From Psychrobacter sp. P2G3 (GTDB taxonomy: Bacteria; Pseudomonadota; Gammaproteobacteria; Pseudomonadales; Moraxellaceae), in contig NZ_CP012529.1 of assembly GCF_001593285.1 (NCBI RefSeq), positions 1,922,001 through 1,986,000 of the forward strand: DNA of 64,000 nucleotides, given 5' to 3'. Below are positions 16,988 to 25,240 of this stretch, in pieces (the stretch's first letter is position 1; every line of letters starts with the position of its first letter). A program made the translations under genes and the position numbers. Below the pieces are notes generated by a model. The model was not told the origin of the DNA, searched no databases, and was given only the letters and a program-made list of their open reading frames with translations.

Positions 16988-17908
16988 ATGCTGACCGTCA
17001 TGCAAAAACCCATACCAGAAACGATGCAAATAACATCATCAGAAACGTCGCAACAAACCTCACAACAAATAAGCGATATGCTCGTCAGAAAATCGTTGTC
17101 ATCTGCTGACTACAATCCTACTCATGACGCGATGCTAGAGCGCACACTGGAACGTATCGCCTTAAAGAAAGAACAAAGCTTGCGTACGCCTGACGAGTTA
17201 TGGGTAATTGATCATAACGATGTCTATACCCTTGGGCAGGCAGGTAAAGAAGAACATATTTTGCAGCATACAGACACACCCATCATTAAGACCGATCGCG
17301 GTGGACAGGTGACGTGGCATGGACATGGACAACTGGTCGTCTACTGGCTATTTGACCTACATAGTCTCGGCTGGAGCGTCCGCAATCTCGTGTCACATGC
17401 CGAGCAAGCGATAGAAGATGTAGTCAACGACTGTTTAAAAAGTCTGGCATCATCTGACATTAATAATGACAATATTAATGGCAATATCAGCGCTCATTCG
17501 CGTCGCGATGCGCCAGGTGTCTATTTATATGCCAACATGTCTCATACGCAAAATGGCGATGCTGACGTTGATAGAAATGGTGACAACCAGTCTGTCTCGC
17601 CAGCAGAAGACGCCATTATGTTAGGTAAAATCGCTTCACTAGGTTTTAAGATTAAGCATGGCTTTAGCTATCATGGCATTGCGTTAAATCTAAATTGTGA
17701 TTTATCAGCATTTAATGCGATTAACCCTTGCGGTTATGCTGGCATGCAGATGTTGCGATTGGCTGACTTTGTGGCGATGAGTGAGAAACAGAATAAGCAA
17801 ACAAACGAAGCATTAAGTTATGAGCAAATTACCCAAAAGCTCATCGATAACATTGCCAAACGTCATGCAGGCCTGATTGAATTACGTCCAATCGCCTCCT
17901 ATAAATAG
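16988..17908 (+). CDS. lipB: Octanoyltransferase LipB with Asn/Asp-rich insertions
   Basis: LipB moves octanoate from acyl carrier protein to lipoyl domains, such as those of the E2 protein encoded at 55289-57043. The family signature RGGQVTWHGHGQ is at 104-115. The catalytic pair are Lys214 (GKIASLG) and Cys248 (NPCGYAGM). At 306 residues it is about 80-90 longer than E. coli LipB (213). The excess is an N-terminal leader of about 35 residues and two hydrophilic insertions at about 155-172 and 184-208, flanking the DAPGVYLY strand. Start choice is uncertain because there is no strong ribosome site; Met5 or Met31 are alternatives. It is divergent from the aldehyde dehydrogenase. Confidence 0.92.
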   Translation: MLTVMQKPIPETMQITSSETSQQTSQQISDMLVRKSLSSADYNPTHDAMLERTLERIALKKEQSLRTPDELWVIDHNDVYTLGQAGKEEHILQHTDTPIIKTDRGGQVTWHGHGQLVVYWLFDLHSLGWSVRNLVSHAEQAIEDVVNDCLKSLASSDINNDNINGNISAHSRRDAPGVYLYANMSHTQNGDADVDRNGDNQSVSPAEDAIMLGKIASLGFKIKHGFSYHGIALNLNCDLSAFNAINPCGYAGMQMLRLADFVAMSEKQNKQTNEALSYEQITQKLIDNIAKRHAGLIELRPIASYK

Positions 17909-18144
17909 CAGCTAGACTTAACGTCTTGAGTTAATTGTCTCATGTCAATTTGCGTTATTGAGTCTTATTTTGCATAATATCGTGCCTTCTTGGACTTAAG
18001 CTTAATGAGAAAACTTAAGCCAAACTTGTTATACTGCAGGCGGCACAGATTAGGCATAGCGATAAACATACTACGCCAATATATGACCCTTTAATCATTT
18101 TCCGCTAACCAAGCATTTATAACAAAAGCAAATAGGAGCATTCT

Positions 18145-18675
18145 ATGGCAGACTTCAATAAAATCTTAGACGCAGGCGACGTTGATGGCGGCATTATTAA
18201 TGTCGTAATCGAAATCCCAACTGGTAGCAGTCACAAAATCGAATGGAATCGCGAGTTAGCCGTATTTGAGCTTGACCGTATTGACCCACAGATTTTCGCC
18301 AAACCTTGCAACTATGGTTTTATCCCACAAACGCTTGATGAAGATGGTGATGAGCTTGATGCGCTAATTCTTACTGAGCAGCCTTTAACGACTGGTATTT
18401 TCTTAAAAGCCAAAGTTATCGGTGTGATGAAGTTCGTTGATGATGGTGAAGTTGATGACAAAATCGTCGTTGTACCAGCTGATGATCGCAACAATGGTAA
18501 TGCCTACAACAGCTTAGCAGACCTACCTGAGCAAATCATCAAACAGTTAGAGTTCCATTTTAGTCACTATAAAGACCTTAAAAAACCAGGTACTACTGTG
18601 GTTGAATCATGGGGTGATGTCGCAGAAGCGAAAGAAGTGATTAAAGAGTCTATCCAACGCTGGAAAGATATGTAA
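18145..18675 (+). CDS. ppa: Inorganic pyrophosphatase (family I)
   Basis: A 176-residue soluble pyrophosphatase that hydrolyses diphosphate to two phosphates with Mg2+, pulling biosynthetic reactions forward. The signature DGDELDA is at residues 67-73, and VIEIPTGSSHKIEWN and CNYGFIPQT carry active-site residues. The length is the same as that of the E. coli enzyme. AGGAG precedes the start, and a clear terminator follows the stop, so it is probably monocistronic with about 230 bases of leader region after lipB. Confidence 0.96.
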   Translation: MADFNKILDAGDVDGGIINVVIEIPTGSSHKIEWNRELAVFELDRIDPQIFAKPCNYGFIPQTLDEDGDELDALILTEQPLTTGIFLKAKVIGVMKFVDDGEVDDKIVVVPADDRNNGNAYNSLADLPEQIIKQLEFHFSHYKDLKKPGTTVVESWGDVAEAKEVIKESIQRWKDM

Positions 18676-18708
18676 GTTATCGCTTTAGGTGATAAGTAAG
18701 CATTATTT

Positions 18709-18747
18709 AAAATACCGCAATCATCGTTATGACGGCGGTATTTTTTT
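18709..18747 (+). terminator. Terminator of ppa
   Basis: AAATACCGC pairs with GCGGTATTT over a loop of about 15 bases, and seven T follow the stem. Confidence 0.85.
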
Positions 18748-18829
18748 GTGTAAATTTAGGTCGTATTGAAAAACTATCAAGTTATAAAGGTTTTACCTTA
18801 TAGTCAGGTCAATACAAAAGAGATTCAGT

Positions 18830-18902
18830 GAGACTGGGACAAATTTTGCGCAGCCTTTGTCAGCGTAGACACAGCACGCAAGAAAAATCTTTCCCAGTCT
18901 CG
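18830..18902. repeat. Palindromic intergenic repeat, copy 3
   Basis: About 73 bp with strong terminal inverted repeats: GAGACTGGGA at the left and TCCCAGTCTC at the right are perfect inverses, continued inward by AAATTTT/AAAATCTTT. The core GCGCAGCCTTTGTC...GACACAGCACGCAAG matches the copies at 7573 and 15032 and contains an internal TGTC/GACA mini-hairpin. Confidence 0.82.
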
Positions 18903-19035
18903 CGTCATAAGCTAGTGTATCCATTTAATCTAGCATCAACTGTACCATCCAACAATAATTTTATAGAGATAATATTGCTATAATGGTCATCATTCTTTAC
19001 CAGCGCTTTAACGTCATTAAATAGCAAGGACTACC

Positions 19036-19503
19036 ATGTTTAACTCCGACCCAAACTTAAAACCTATCAGTGCAAAGCTGCCAAAAGCTATCATTATGAT
19101 GGTCGAAAAAGGCAATTTAGTCATGGCGATTAAGTCTTTAGCGGAAGATGAGAATATCAGTATGGACGAAGCAAAGTTGCGTATCGATGCTTATGAGACT
19201 GAGCTTAAGAACAAACAACAGCAAAACCTTACCACTATTGCTAATAAACAAGGCATTCCAAACGAAGCTCTCAGCTTTGATAGAGAGCCAGAAGTAGAAA
19301 TCGTACCTGAATCATTAATCAAGCATCGCGTCAAAACGACGAAGTCTGAACAAGGATTTAAAAGCTTACAAAAAGGCGTTGATAGTAAATTAGATGATAT
19401 AGGCTATAAAAAACCGCTCCTCCCTTATTGGGCTAAGCGGCTAATAGTCATTGCGGCCATTATGGCAGGATTGTTTTGGATACTATGGCGCGTATTTGGC
19501 TAA
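19036..19503 (+). CDS. Unknown protein with C-terminal membrane anchor
   Basis: A 155-residue protein I cannot assign to a named family. Residues about 13-55 (KAIIMMVEKGNLVMAIKSLA... followed by SMDEAKLRIDAYE) loosely resemble the helix-turn of ribosomal L7/L12 C-terminal-like domains, in which 'GxxxxAIKxxR...gxxLxEAK' recurs; this is weak pattern evidence. The middle is charged and likely flexible. Residues about 135-153 form one transmembrane helix (LIVIAAIMAGLFWILW), so the protein is probably tail-anchored with its bulk in the cytoplasm. AAGGA precedes the start. A DUF1622 membrane protein follows 96 bases downstream on the same strand, which hints at a membrane-linked role. Confidence 0.75.
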   Translation: MFNSDPNLKPISAKLPKAIIMMVEKGNLVMAIKSLAEDENISMDEAKLRIDAYETELKNKQQQNLTTIANKQGIPNEALSFDREPEVEIVPESLIKHRVKTTKSEQGFKSLQKGVDSKLDDIGYKKPLLPYWAKRLIVIAAIMAGLFWILWRVFG

Positions 19504-19599
19504 CACTTCAAATTATTAACAAATAACACGACAATTTAAGTTAAGCGAATATCTGGATTGTAGAGTATTGACTATATTCAAGCTAATTAACCCTGCTTA

Positions 19600-20040
19600 A
19601 TGATGAGGATGAATATTTTGATAGAAATGTTAGCCCATTACATTGATGTGATTGCCAAGATAGTCGAAGTCATTGGTGTACTTATTATGTTCTTTGGACT
19701 ATTTTTTGCTTTTTATCGAGGCATTCGTTTAACTGGCGGTTTCAATCATGATACCTACGTCGAGATTAGGCAGACCGTTGGCAAGTCTATTTTGCTAGGT
19801 TTAGAGGTACTCATCGCTGCCGACATTATGGCAACTGTCGTTACAGAACCTACGTTACGCAGTGTTCTAGTATTAGGCTTTATCGTACTTATTCGAACTT
19901 TTTTGAGCTTGTCATTACAAGTCGAGCTAGAAGGACGCTTCCCTTGGCAAAAAGAAAAATCACCACAGGGGTCACAGCGTGTGAATCAAAAACTTCACAA
20001 TAAAACCTTTGATACCTCAAATCTAGATTTAGACCCTTGA
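19600..20040 (+). CDS. DUF1622 family membrane protein
   Basis: A 146-residue protein with three likely membrane helices. The first (IVEVIGVLIMFFGLFFAFYRG) is followed by a conserved cytoplasmic loop TYVEIRQTVGKSILLGLEVLIAADIMATV. The last helix (LRSVLVLGFIVLIRTFLSLSL) ends at the typical QVELEGRFPW segment. This order is diagnostic of DUF1622, which has no established function. The start is unclear. ATGs at 19600, 19603 and 19609 lack a ribosome site, but the bases around 19605-19609 (GAGGA) would suit a TTG at 19618. The choice changes only six residues. It is convergent with dusB. Confidence 0.8.
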   Translation: MMRMNILIEMLAHYIDVIAKIVEVIGVLIMFFGLFFAFYRGIRLTGGFNHDTYVEIRQTVGKSILLGLEVLIAADIMATVVTEPTLRSVLVLGFIVLIRTFLSLSLQVELEGRFPWQKEKSPQGSQRVNQKLHNKTFDTSNLDLDP

Positions 20041-20085
20041 CCTCAAACTCAAAAGACGCATTGTAGATAATGACATTTATTTAAG

Positions 20086-21123
20086 TCATTCGTGCGCTTG
20101 CAAAAAAGCCTCGACCACGCGAAACTGCCCAGCGGTGCTCTCCTCACCATACATCGCTTGGCGAAAAGCATTAGAGTTAGGAATACCCGTGGTATACCAA
20201 GCAATATGCTTGCGGGCGATACGGCAACCAGAGTATTCACCGTAAAAGCCATATAGCTCTTGCAGATGTGCCAGTACAATCTCTTTGATTTCGCTAACAC
20301 TTGGCGCAGATAGACTCTCACCAGTACGCAGAAAATGCCCGATATCACGAAATAACCACGGTTGCCCTTGAGCAGCACGGCCAATCATCACCGCATCGCA
20401 GCCTGTTAACTCGTAAACACGCTGAGCCTTTTGCGCGCTATCAATATCACCATTGGCAATGACCGGAATGCTGATACTTTCTTTAACTTCACGTATCAGC
20501 TCATAACGCGCTTCGCCTGTATACATATCCTCACGAGTGCGCCCATGAATAGCAATGGCAGCAATACCCGCTTGCTCTGCTCGCTTCGCCACGCGCAAAA
20601 TATTCTCGCGTCCATTCTCAAAACCCAAGCGCGTTTTTAATGTCACAGGTGCATTTACGCTATTTACCGCAGCATCTAATAAACGCGCGACCAAATCTTC
20701 GTCTTGCAGCAATGCAGAACCCGCTAGCTTGCGACAGACTTTTTTGGCGGGACAGCCCATATTGATATCGATAATCTGCGCACCATTATCAATCTGATAA
20801 CGTGCTGCCTCAGCGAGTTTGTCAGGCTCAGCACCTGCTATCTGCGCAGAAATTGGCGCGATTTCGTTATCAAAATTGGCACGATAGAGAGATTTTTTGC
20901 GAGCATAAAGCGCCGTATCAGCGATTATCATCTCGCTGACTGCGTGACCGGCACCAAATGATTTGCATAATCTGCGAAAGGGATTGTCCGTCACACCTGC
21001 CATCGGCGCCACCATCAGACGGTTTTCAATCGTCAGACCACCGATAGTTAACGGTTGTAACAACGGATGATCATTGGCGATTTGTGCTGACGACTCAGAA
21101 GAAACTGGATTATTTATAGGCAT
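20086..21123 (-). CDS. dusB: tRNA-dihydrouridine synthase B
   Basis: A 345-residue FMN-dependent enzyme that reduces specific uridines of tRNA to dihydrouridine. APMAGVTDNPFR is the FMN-binding start of the barrel. NMGCPAKKV carries the catalytic Cys124, and HGRTREDMYTGEA and NGDIDSAQKA are further barrel motifs. A leader of about 25 residues precedes the core compared with E. coli DusB. The ATG at 21123 has no ribosome site. It is directly preceded by six T that form the tail of a hairpin with a 9-bp stem (21128-21159), so translation initiation may be unusual. E. coli has fis after dusB; here the neighbour is the convergent DUF1622 gene. Confidence 0.94.
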   Translation of the reverse strand: MPINNPVSSESSAQIANDHPLLQPLTIGGLTIENRLMVAPMAGVTDNPFRRLCKSFGAGHAVSEMIIADTALYARKKSLYRANFDNEIAPISAQIAGAEPDKLAEAARYQIDNGAQIIDINMGCPAKKVCRKLAGSALLQDEDLVARLLDAAVNSVNAPVTLKTRLGFENGRENILRVAKRAEQAGIAAIAIHGRTREDMYTGEARYELIREVKESISIPVIANGDIDSAQKAQRVYELTGCDAVMIGRAAQGQPWLFRDIGHFLRTGESLSAPSVSEIKEIVLAHLQELYGFYGEYSGCRIARKHIAWYTTGIPNSNAFRQAMYGEESTAGQFRVVEAFLQAHE

Positions 21124-21159
21124 AAAAAACGGCTTGATTCATGGTGAAAACAAGCCGTT
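21124..21159 (-). terminator. Terminator hairpin whose U-tract abuts the dusB start codon
   Basis: AACGGCTTG (21128-21136) and CAAGCCGTT (21151-21159) form a perfect 9-bp stem with a 14-base loop. On the minus strand the stem runs into TTTTTT and then straight into the dusB ATG. It lies 100 bases downstream of the betT stop. It most simply terminates betT, but it also occupies the dusB ribosome-binding region. Confidence 0.78.
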
Positions 21160-21259
21160 ATTCTAAGGGTTCTTGACTTTATTGCAAGCCATTCAGATGA
21201 ATAACTTGCAACAATAAATACTCAGTTTTAATAATTAAACCAACTATTTATCAAACGCA

Positions 21260-23305
21260 CTACTTATCAAACACACTACCCTGCTCTAAAGTGATATCTT
21301 CATCATGCTCTTGCATGCGCCACGGTAAACTATCTGGCGAGACATTTAAGAAGTGTAGGTATTTTTCAAACTGATCAATAATATCATTAATCACCGATTC
21401 TGATTGATAACCATATAAATCATAGGTTTGACCGCCACGGCGCAGATATACCTCAGCACGATGATGGTGCTCTTGTGGTAATTCATTGGCCATATCTTCA
21501 GTATAATAGTCAGGAATCTCATGCTCTGACAAACGAACCTCGTACCAGAATTCAACGTTATCACCACGTCTTAACTCCAATACAGCACGATCATTAACCT
21601 CATCATAGTTAACATCAGGTAACCAACCTGTTTCGGCAAACTTCTCTGCAACTTCACGCATTGACGATAGAACCGTGCCTTTGATATAACCAAGCACTTT
21701 ATCACGCGTTGGCTGATTGGTTATATAATCAATACGGTCACGCCATGCGTCGAGTTTGAGTAGATGTGGCGGAAGATGATTGTCATTGGCTAGACTCTGA
21801 TTGCGATGTCCTTCAATACGTAGCGCACGCCACATACCAAATGTCGAAATCAATATAATGACTGCAAAGGGTAAGGCGCTGACGATAGCGGCTGTTTGCA
21901 AAGCGCTTAGACCACCAGCGATGAGTAGAGCTGCGGCGACTGCCCCTTCAGTTATCACCCAAAACGAGCGCTGCCACCATGGCGTATCACTACGCCCGCC
22001 CGCAGCGAGCGAGTCAATAACCAATGACCCTGAATCCGATGAGGTCACAAAGAAGGTAATAATTAATATTACTGTCAATGATGACACTATCTGGGTGAAT
22101 GGCAAGTTCTCTAACAATTTAAATAACGCTATCGCTTGGTTATTCTGCACTTCACTAATCAAGGCGTCGTAACCATCAACCATAATCATATGTAACGCGG
22201 TATCACCAAATACCGAGAACCAAAAAAAAGTAAATAGCGTTGGCACCAACATTACGCCTAATACAAACTCACGAATGGTGCGACCACGACTAATCTTAGC
22301 AATAAATAAACCGACAAAAGGCGCCCATGCAATCGTCCATGCAAAGATAAATAGTGTCCAGCTACCAATCCAATCACTCGATTGATAAGCTTGCAAGCTA
22401 AAGGTACGCTCAACGATATTACCCAAATAGCTGCCTGTATTTTCCATAAAAGCATTTAGAAGAAAAACAGTAGGGCCAACGATAAATACAAATAGCATCA
22501 GAGCCGTTGCTAGCAACATGTTTAAGATAGACAACCGCTTTACGCCTTTATCCATACCTGCTAACACAGATACCAAGGCAGCAGCTGTCACTAAGGCAAT
22601 GATAATAACTTGCACAGTCGTATTAACTGGAACCATATCTGGTAGCAAATAATTTAGCCCAGCGTTAATTTGCGCCACCGATAAACCTAGACTGGTGGCG
22701 ATACCGAACATGGTACCCACAATTGCAAACACATCAACAGTATGCCCAATAGGGCCATAGATCTTGTCACCAATTAATGGATATAAGGTTGAGCGCACTG
22801 ACAATGGCAAGCCATGACGAAAGGAAAAATACGCCAGTGATAAACCTACCACGCCATAAATAGCCCAAATATGAAAACCCCAGTGAAAATAAGCAATTTG
22901 CATGGCTTCTTTGGCCGCAGCTATGGTTTGAGGCTCTGACAATGGCGGCGTTGCAAAATGTAGCACAGGTTCGGCGACACCATAGAATAGCAAGGCAATA
23001 CCATAGCCTGCCGAAAACAACATAGCAAACCATTCAAGAAACTTATACTCAGCCTCTGCATGGTCAGGACCCAGCTTAATACTGCCATAAGATGAAAATG
23101 CTAAGGCAACAATAAACACTAAGAATATAGCGACTGCTAACATATAAAACCAACCGAAAGTATCGGTGGTAAAAGCCAGTACTGTACTAAATAACTCGCC
23201 AGCAGCTACTGGATTAATCGCTGTGCCAATCACCAGCAACAGCATGATGGCAGCTGCTGGTAAAAATACTGGCAGCAAAATGGTAGAGCGAGGTAATTTA
23301 CTCAT
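21260..23305 (-). CDS. betT: BCCT family choline/betaine transporter, BetT type
   Basis: A 681-residue secondary transporter of the betaine-choline-carnitine family with about twelve membrane helices. Family-typical segments include FGWFYMLAVAIFLVF, GPIGHTVDVFAIVGTMFGIATSLG, FIFAWTIAWAPFVGLFIAKISRGRTIREFVLG and TSSDSGSLV. A soluble C-terminal domain of about 160 residues (KVLGYIKGTVLSSMREVAEKFAE onward, ending near DIIDQFEKYLHFL) matches the long osmosensing tail of E. coli BetT. It imports choline with protons for betaine synthesis or osmoprotection. The ATG at 23305 is chosen over an upstream TTG (23323) because GAGGA lies between them. No betA/betB or betI is in view. Confidence 0.9.
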   Translation of the reverse strand: MSKLPRSTILLPVFLPAAAIMLLLVIGTAINPVAAGELFSTVLAFTTDTFGWFYMLAVAIFLVFIVALAFSSYGSIKLGPDHAEAEYKFLEWFAMLFSAGYGIALLFYGVAEPVLHFATPPLSEPQTIAAAKEAMQIAYFHWGFHIWAIYGVVGLSLAYFSFRHGLPLSVRSTLYPLIGDKIYGPIGHTVDVFAIVGTMFGIATSLGLSVAQINAGLNYLLPDMVPVNTTVQVIIIALVTAAALVSVLAGMDKGVKRLSILNMLLATALMLFVFIVGPTVFLLNAFMENTGSYLGNIVERTFSLQAYQSSDWIGSWTLFIFAWTIAWAPFVGLFIAKISRGRTIREFVLGVMLVPTLFTFFWFSVFGDTALHMIMVDGYDALISEVQNNQAIALFKLLENLPFTQIVSSLTVILIITFFVTSSDSGSLVIDSLAAGGRSDTPWWQRSFWVITEGAVAAALLIAGGLSALQTAAIVSALPFAVIILISTFGMWRALRIEGHRNQSLANDNHLPPHLLKLDAWRDRIDYITNQPTRDKVLGYIKGTVLSSMREVAEKFAETGWLPDVNYDEVNDRAVLELRRGDNVEFWYEVRLSEHEIPDYYTEDMANELPQEHHHRAEVYLRRGGQTYDLYGYQSESVINDIIDQFEKYLHFLNVSPDSLPWRMQEHDEDITLEQGSVFDK

Positions 23306-23484
23306 AAAAAATAATGTCCTCAAATTAATGCAGCGTTATTGAACAAAAAGGTCATTCGTAGAAGCAATGTAGAACCGATGCGCCCAACAAAATATAGTTT
23401 GTACCATACTCTTTGTCTGAACCCCAGATGTAGCACTGACTTGTAACACTACTTTAACGATTGTTACATGACTATTACCAAGCA

Positions 23485-23511
23485 ATAAAAAAGGCAGCTT
23501 GCTAGCTGCCT
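23485..23511 (-). terminator. Terminator of the HIT-protein gene
   Basis: AGGCAGCT and AGCTGCCT pair around a 4-base loop, and six T follow on the minus strand. It lies about 80 bases past the stop of the HIT gene. Confidence 0.85.
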
Positions 23512-23588
23512 AGTTATACTTATTGAGAATAACCTTAATATATAACGATCAAACTGGCTTTACCAGATTAAAAAACAGTGTTTTTATT

Positions 23589-24032
23589 TTATGAATCGGA
23601 AATTATCGCTGCAAGTTGTTTGGCAGTTTCAGCAAGTTTTTCACTATCTGCCTGCTTAACTGCATGGCGACCTAGCTCATGGATGCTTGATGGAATCAGA
23701 TGTACATGGTAATGAAATACCGTCTGCCCAGCTTGCGATCCATTCAATTGCATTTGAATAATACCTTCACGCTCAAATACCTGACGTTGCGCTTGCATGA
23801 CCTTTTTAGACGTCATCAAAACAGCTGCGGCATATTCTGGTTCAAGATCCACTAAATCAACGGCTTTTTGCTTAGGTATTACCAGTACATGACCCTCTGC
23901 TTGCGGCATAATATCCATAAAGGCGAGGGTTTTATCATCTTCATAAACCTTGTGATATGGAATATCACCGTTTAGCATTTTGGCAAAAATATTGTTTTCA
24001 TCGTATTTGGTTTTCTGATTAGCTTGTGTCAT
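23589..24032 (-). CDS. HIT family nucleotide hydrolase/transferase
   Basis: A 147-residue histidine-triad protein. The triad motif HYHVHLIP is at residues 107-114, and the N-terminal FAKMLNGDIPYHKVYEDDKTLAFMDI with GHVLVIPK is standard for the Hint/HinT branch. These enzymes cleave nucleoside phosphoramidates or acyl-AMP. The length is close to that of bacterial HIT proteins (110-150). AAGGA precedes the start. It is monocistronic, closed by a strong terminator, and divergent from the unknown gene at 24277. Confidence 0.92.
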   Translation of the reverse strand: MTQANQKTKYDENNIFAKMLNGDIPYHKVYEDDKTLAFMDIMPQAEGHVLVIPKQKAVDLVDLEPEYAAAVLMTSKKVMQAQRQVFEREGIIQMQLNGSQAGQTVFHYHVHLIPSSIHELGRHAVKQADSEKLAETAKQLAAIISDS

Positions 24033-24276
24033 TATTTTTTCCTTAAATATTTATTAATGGTTAATGCATCATCGTATCTGGTTACATATTACCTGCCATA
24101 TATAGTGGACGAAATATAGTCTGAGTACAAGACACATCTAAAACTGTTAACGTGCAGGCAAGTCGCTACTTGATAGCTATCTTCTAACAATATTAGCAAT
24201 CTAAACACTCTATTTTATTGGCGTGCAAGCCCTATTCAATGCTATATTAAGCCCTCACTTTGTTAATGTTAGGTTT

Positions 24277-25023
24277 ATGAATTTGACTACTTTACCTACT
24301 CAGTCATCATCTAATTCTGATTCTGATACACCATTATCTGCAGTGTCAGATCATGTAGAATCACTGGAAAATAGCGCCAGTCCAAAAACTATCGCCCCAA
24401 ACACTATTATCCTAGCTGAAGCACTAACCGATACGACTATCAGTTGGCAAATTCACAACTGCAAAATCAGTGAAAAGACGGTTACACAAGATGTTCCAAT
24501 GCTGTTCTTGTATCATTACGATAGTTTAGATGATAGTGTCAAACAGACCCATCCGTTGACACCTGCTCTGCTTGCACAATTTAATACGCCTATGACGGCC
24601 GATGCTGCTGCCAAGCTTATTGGGATTGCAGACGGTTTATTAGCAAGCCCTTGGCACGTCAAGGTAATCGGCTCGCTGGTTGTCTTTAGTGAAGCCCTGC
24701 AATTAGCCGTACGCCTACATTGGACGAATACAGGCAAAGCGACGCAGCAGGTATACACCAAGGACGCGGATGATGCTATGACAGCTGCTTTTAAAGATTG
24801 GCAATTTTTTGGCCGTGTAGATGTTCTTTATAAAAATGCTAAGCAAACCCTAGTCAGTATTGATGAGCAGAGTACAAGCGATGAGCCGCTACTCACTATT
24901 GATGCTAGTACTGATTATCAACAGCTATTAGCCCCTCACGCTTTAGCAATTATTACCAAATTAGAAGCCGACAAAACAGAATTACCTTGGTTTGAAACGG
25001 CAATTTTAGAACGGGTTGGGTAG
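24277..25023 (+). CDS. Unknown cytoplasmic protein
   Basis: I do not recognise this protein. From the ATG at 24277 it has 248 residues; a GTG at 24223 would add 18. GTTAGG a few bases before the ATG favours the shorter form. After a Ser/Asp-rich leader of about 40 residues there is an alternating beta/alpha pattern (NTIILAEALTDTTISWQI, HVKVIGSLVVFSEALQLAVRLHW) with no signal peptide or membrane helix. No motif of catalytic type stands out. It lies upstream of ilvD on the same strand with a 217-base gap, so cotranscription is uncertain. Its codon choice looks like that of the neighbours. Confidence 0.75.
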   Translation: MNLTTLPTQSSSNSDSDTPLSAVSDHVESLENSASPKTIAPNTIILAEALTDTTISWQIHNCKISEKTVTQDVPMLFLYHYDSLDDSVKQTHPLTPALLAQFNTPMTADAAAKLIGIADGLLASPWHVKVIGSLVVFSEALQLAVRLHWTNTGKATQQVYTKDADDAMTAAFKDWQFFGRVDVLYKNAKQTLVSIDEQSTSDEPLLTIDASTDYQQLLAPHALAIITKLEADKTELPWFETAILERVG

Positions 25024-25240
25024 CACCTTACCTTCAGGCTCCTTATTATGATATTACAATCGAAGTATCATAATCGACGAATTGTTTTTAGTTACTCATA
25101 TCTAATGGTATGGTAACGGCCTAGTATTATTCACTAGTACTCAGAGGCTATAAAAAGCACACTTTAAAAAAGCACACTATCAACATCAAAGCTGAGGCTA
25201 AATTTTTCAATAAACCTCGCCTATTTGTAAGGAATATCAA

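Larger units (their letters stand above)
18676..19035. other. Intergenic region after ppa
   Basis: No gene is seen. It contains the ppa terminator, copy 3 of the palindromic repeat, and the promoter region of the unknown gene at 19036. Confidence 0.5.
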
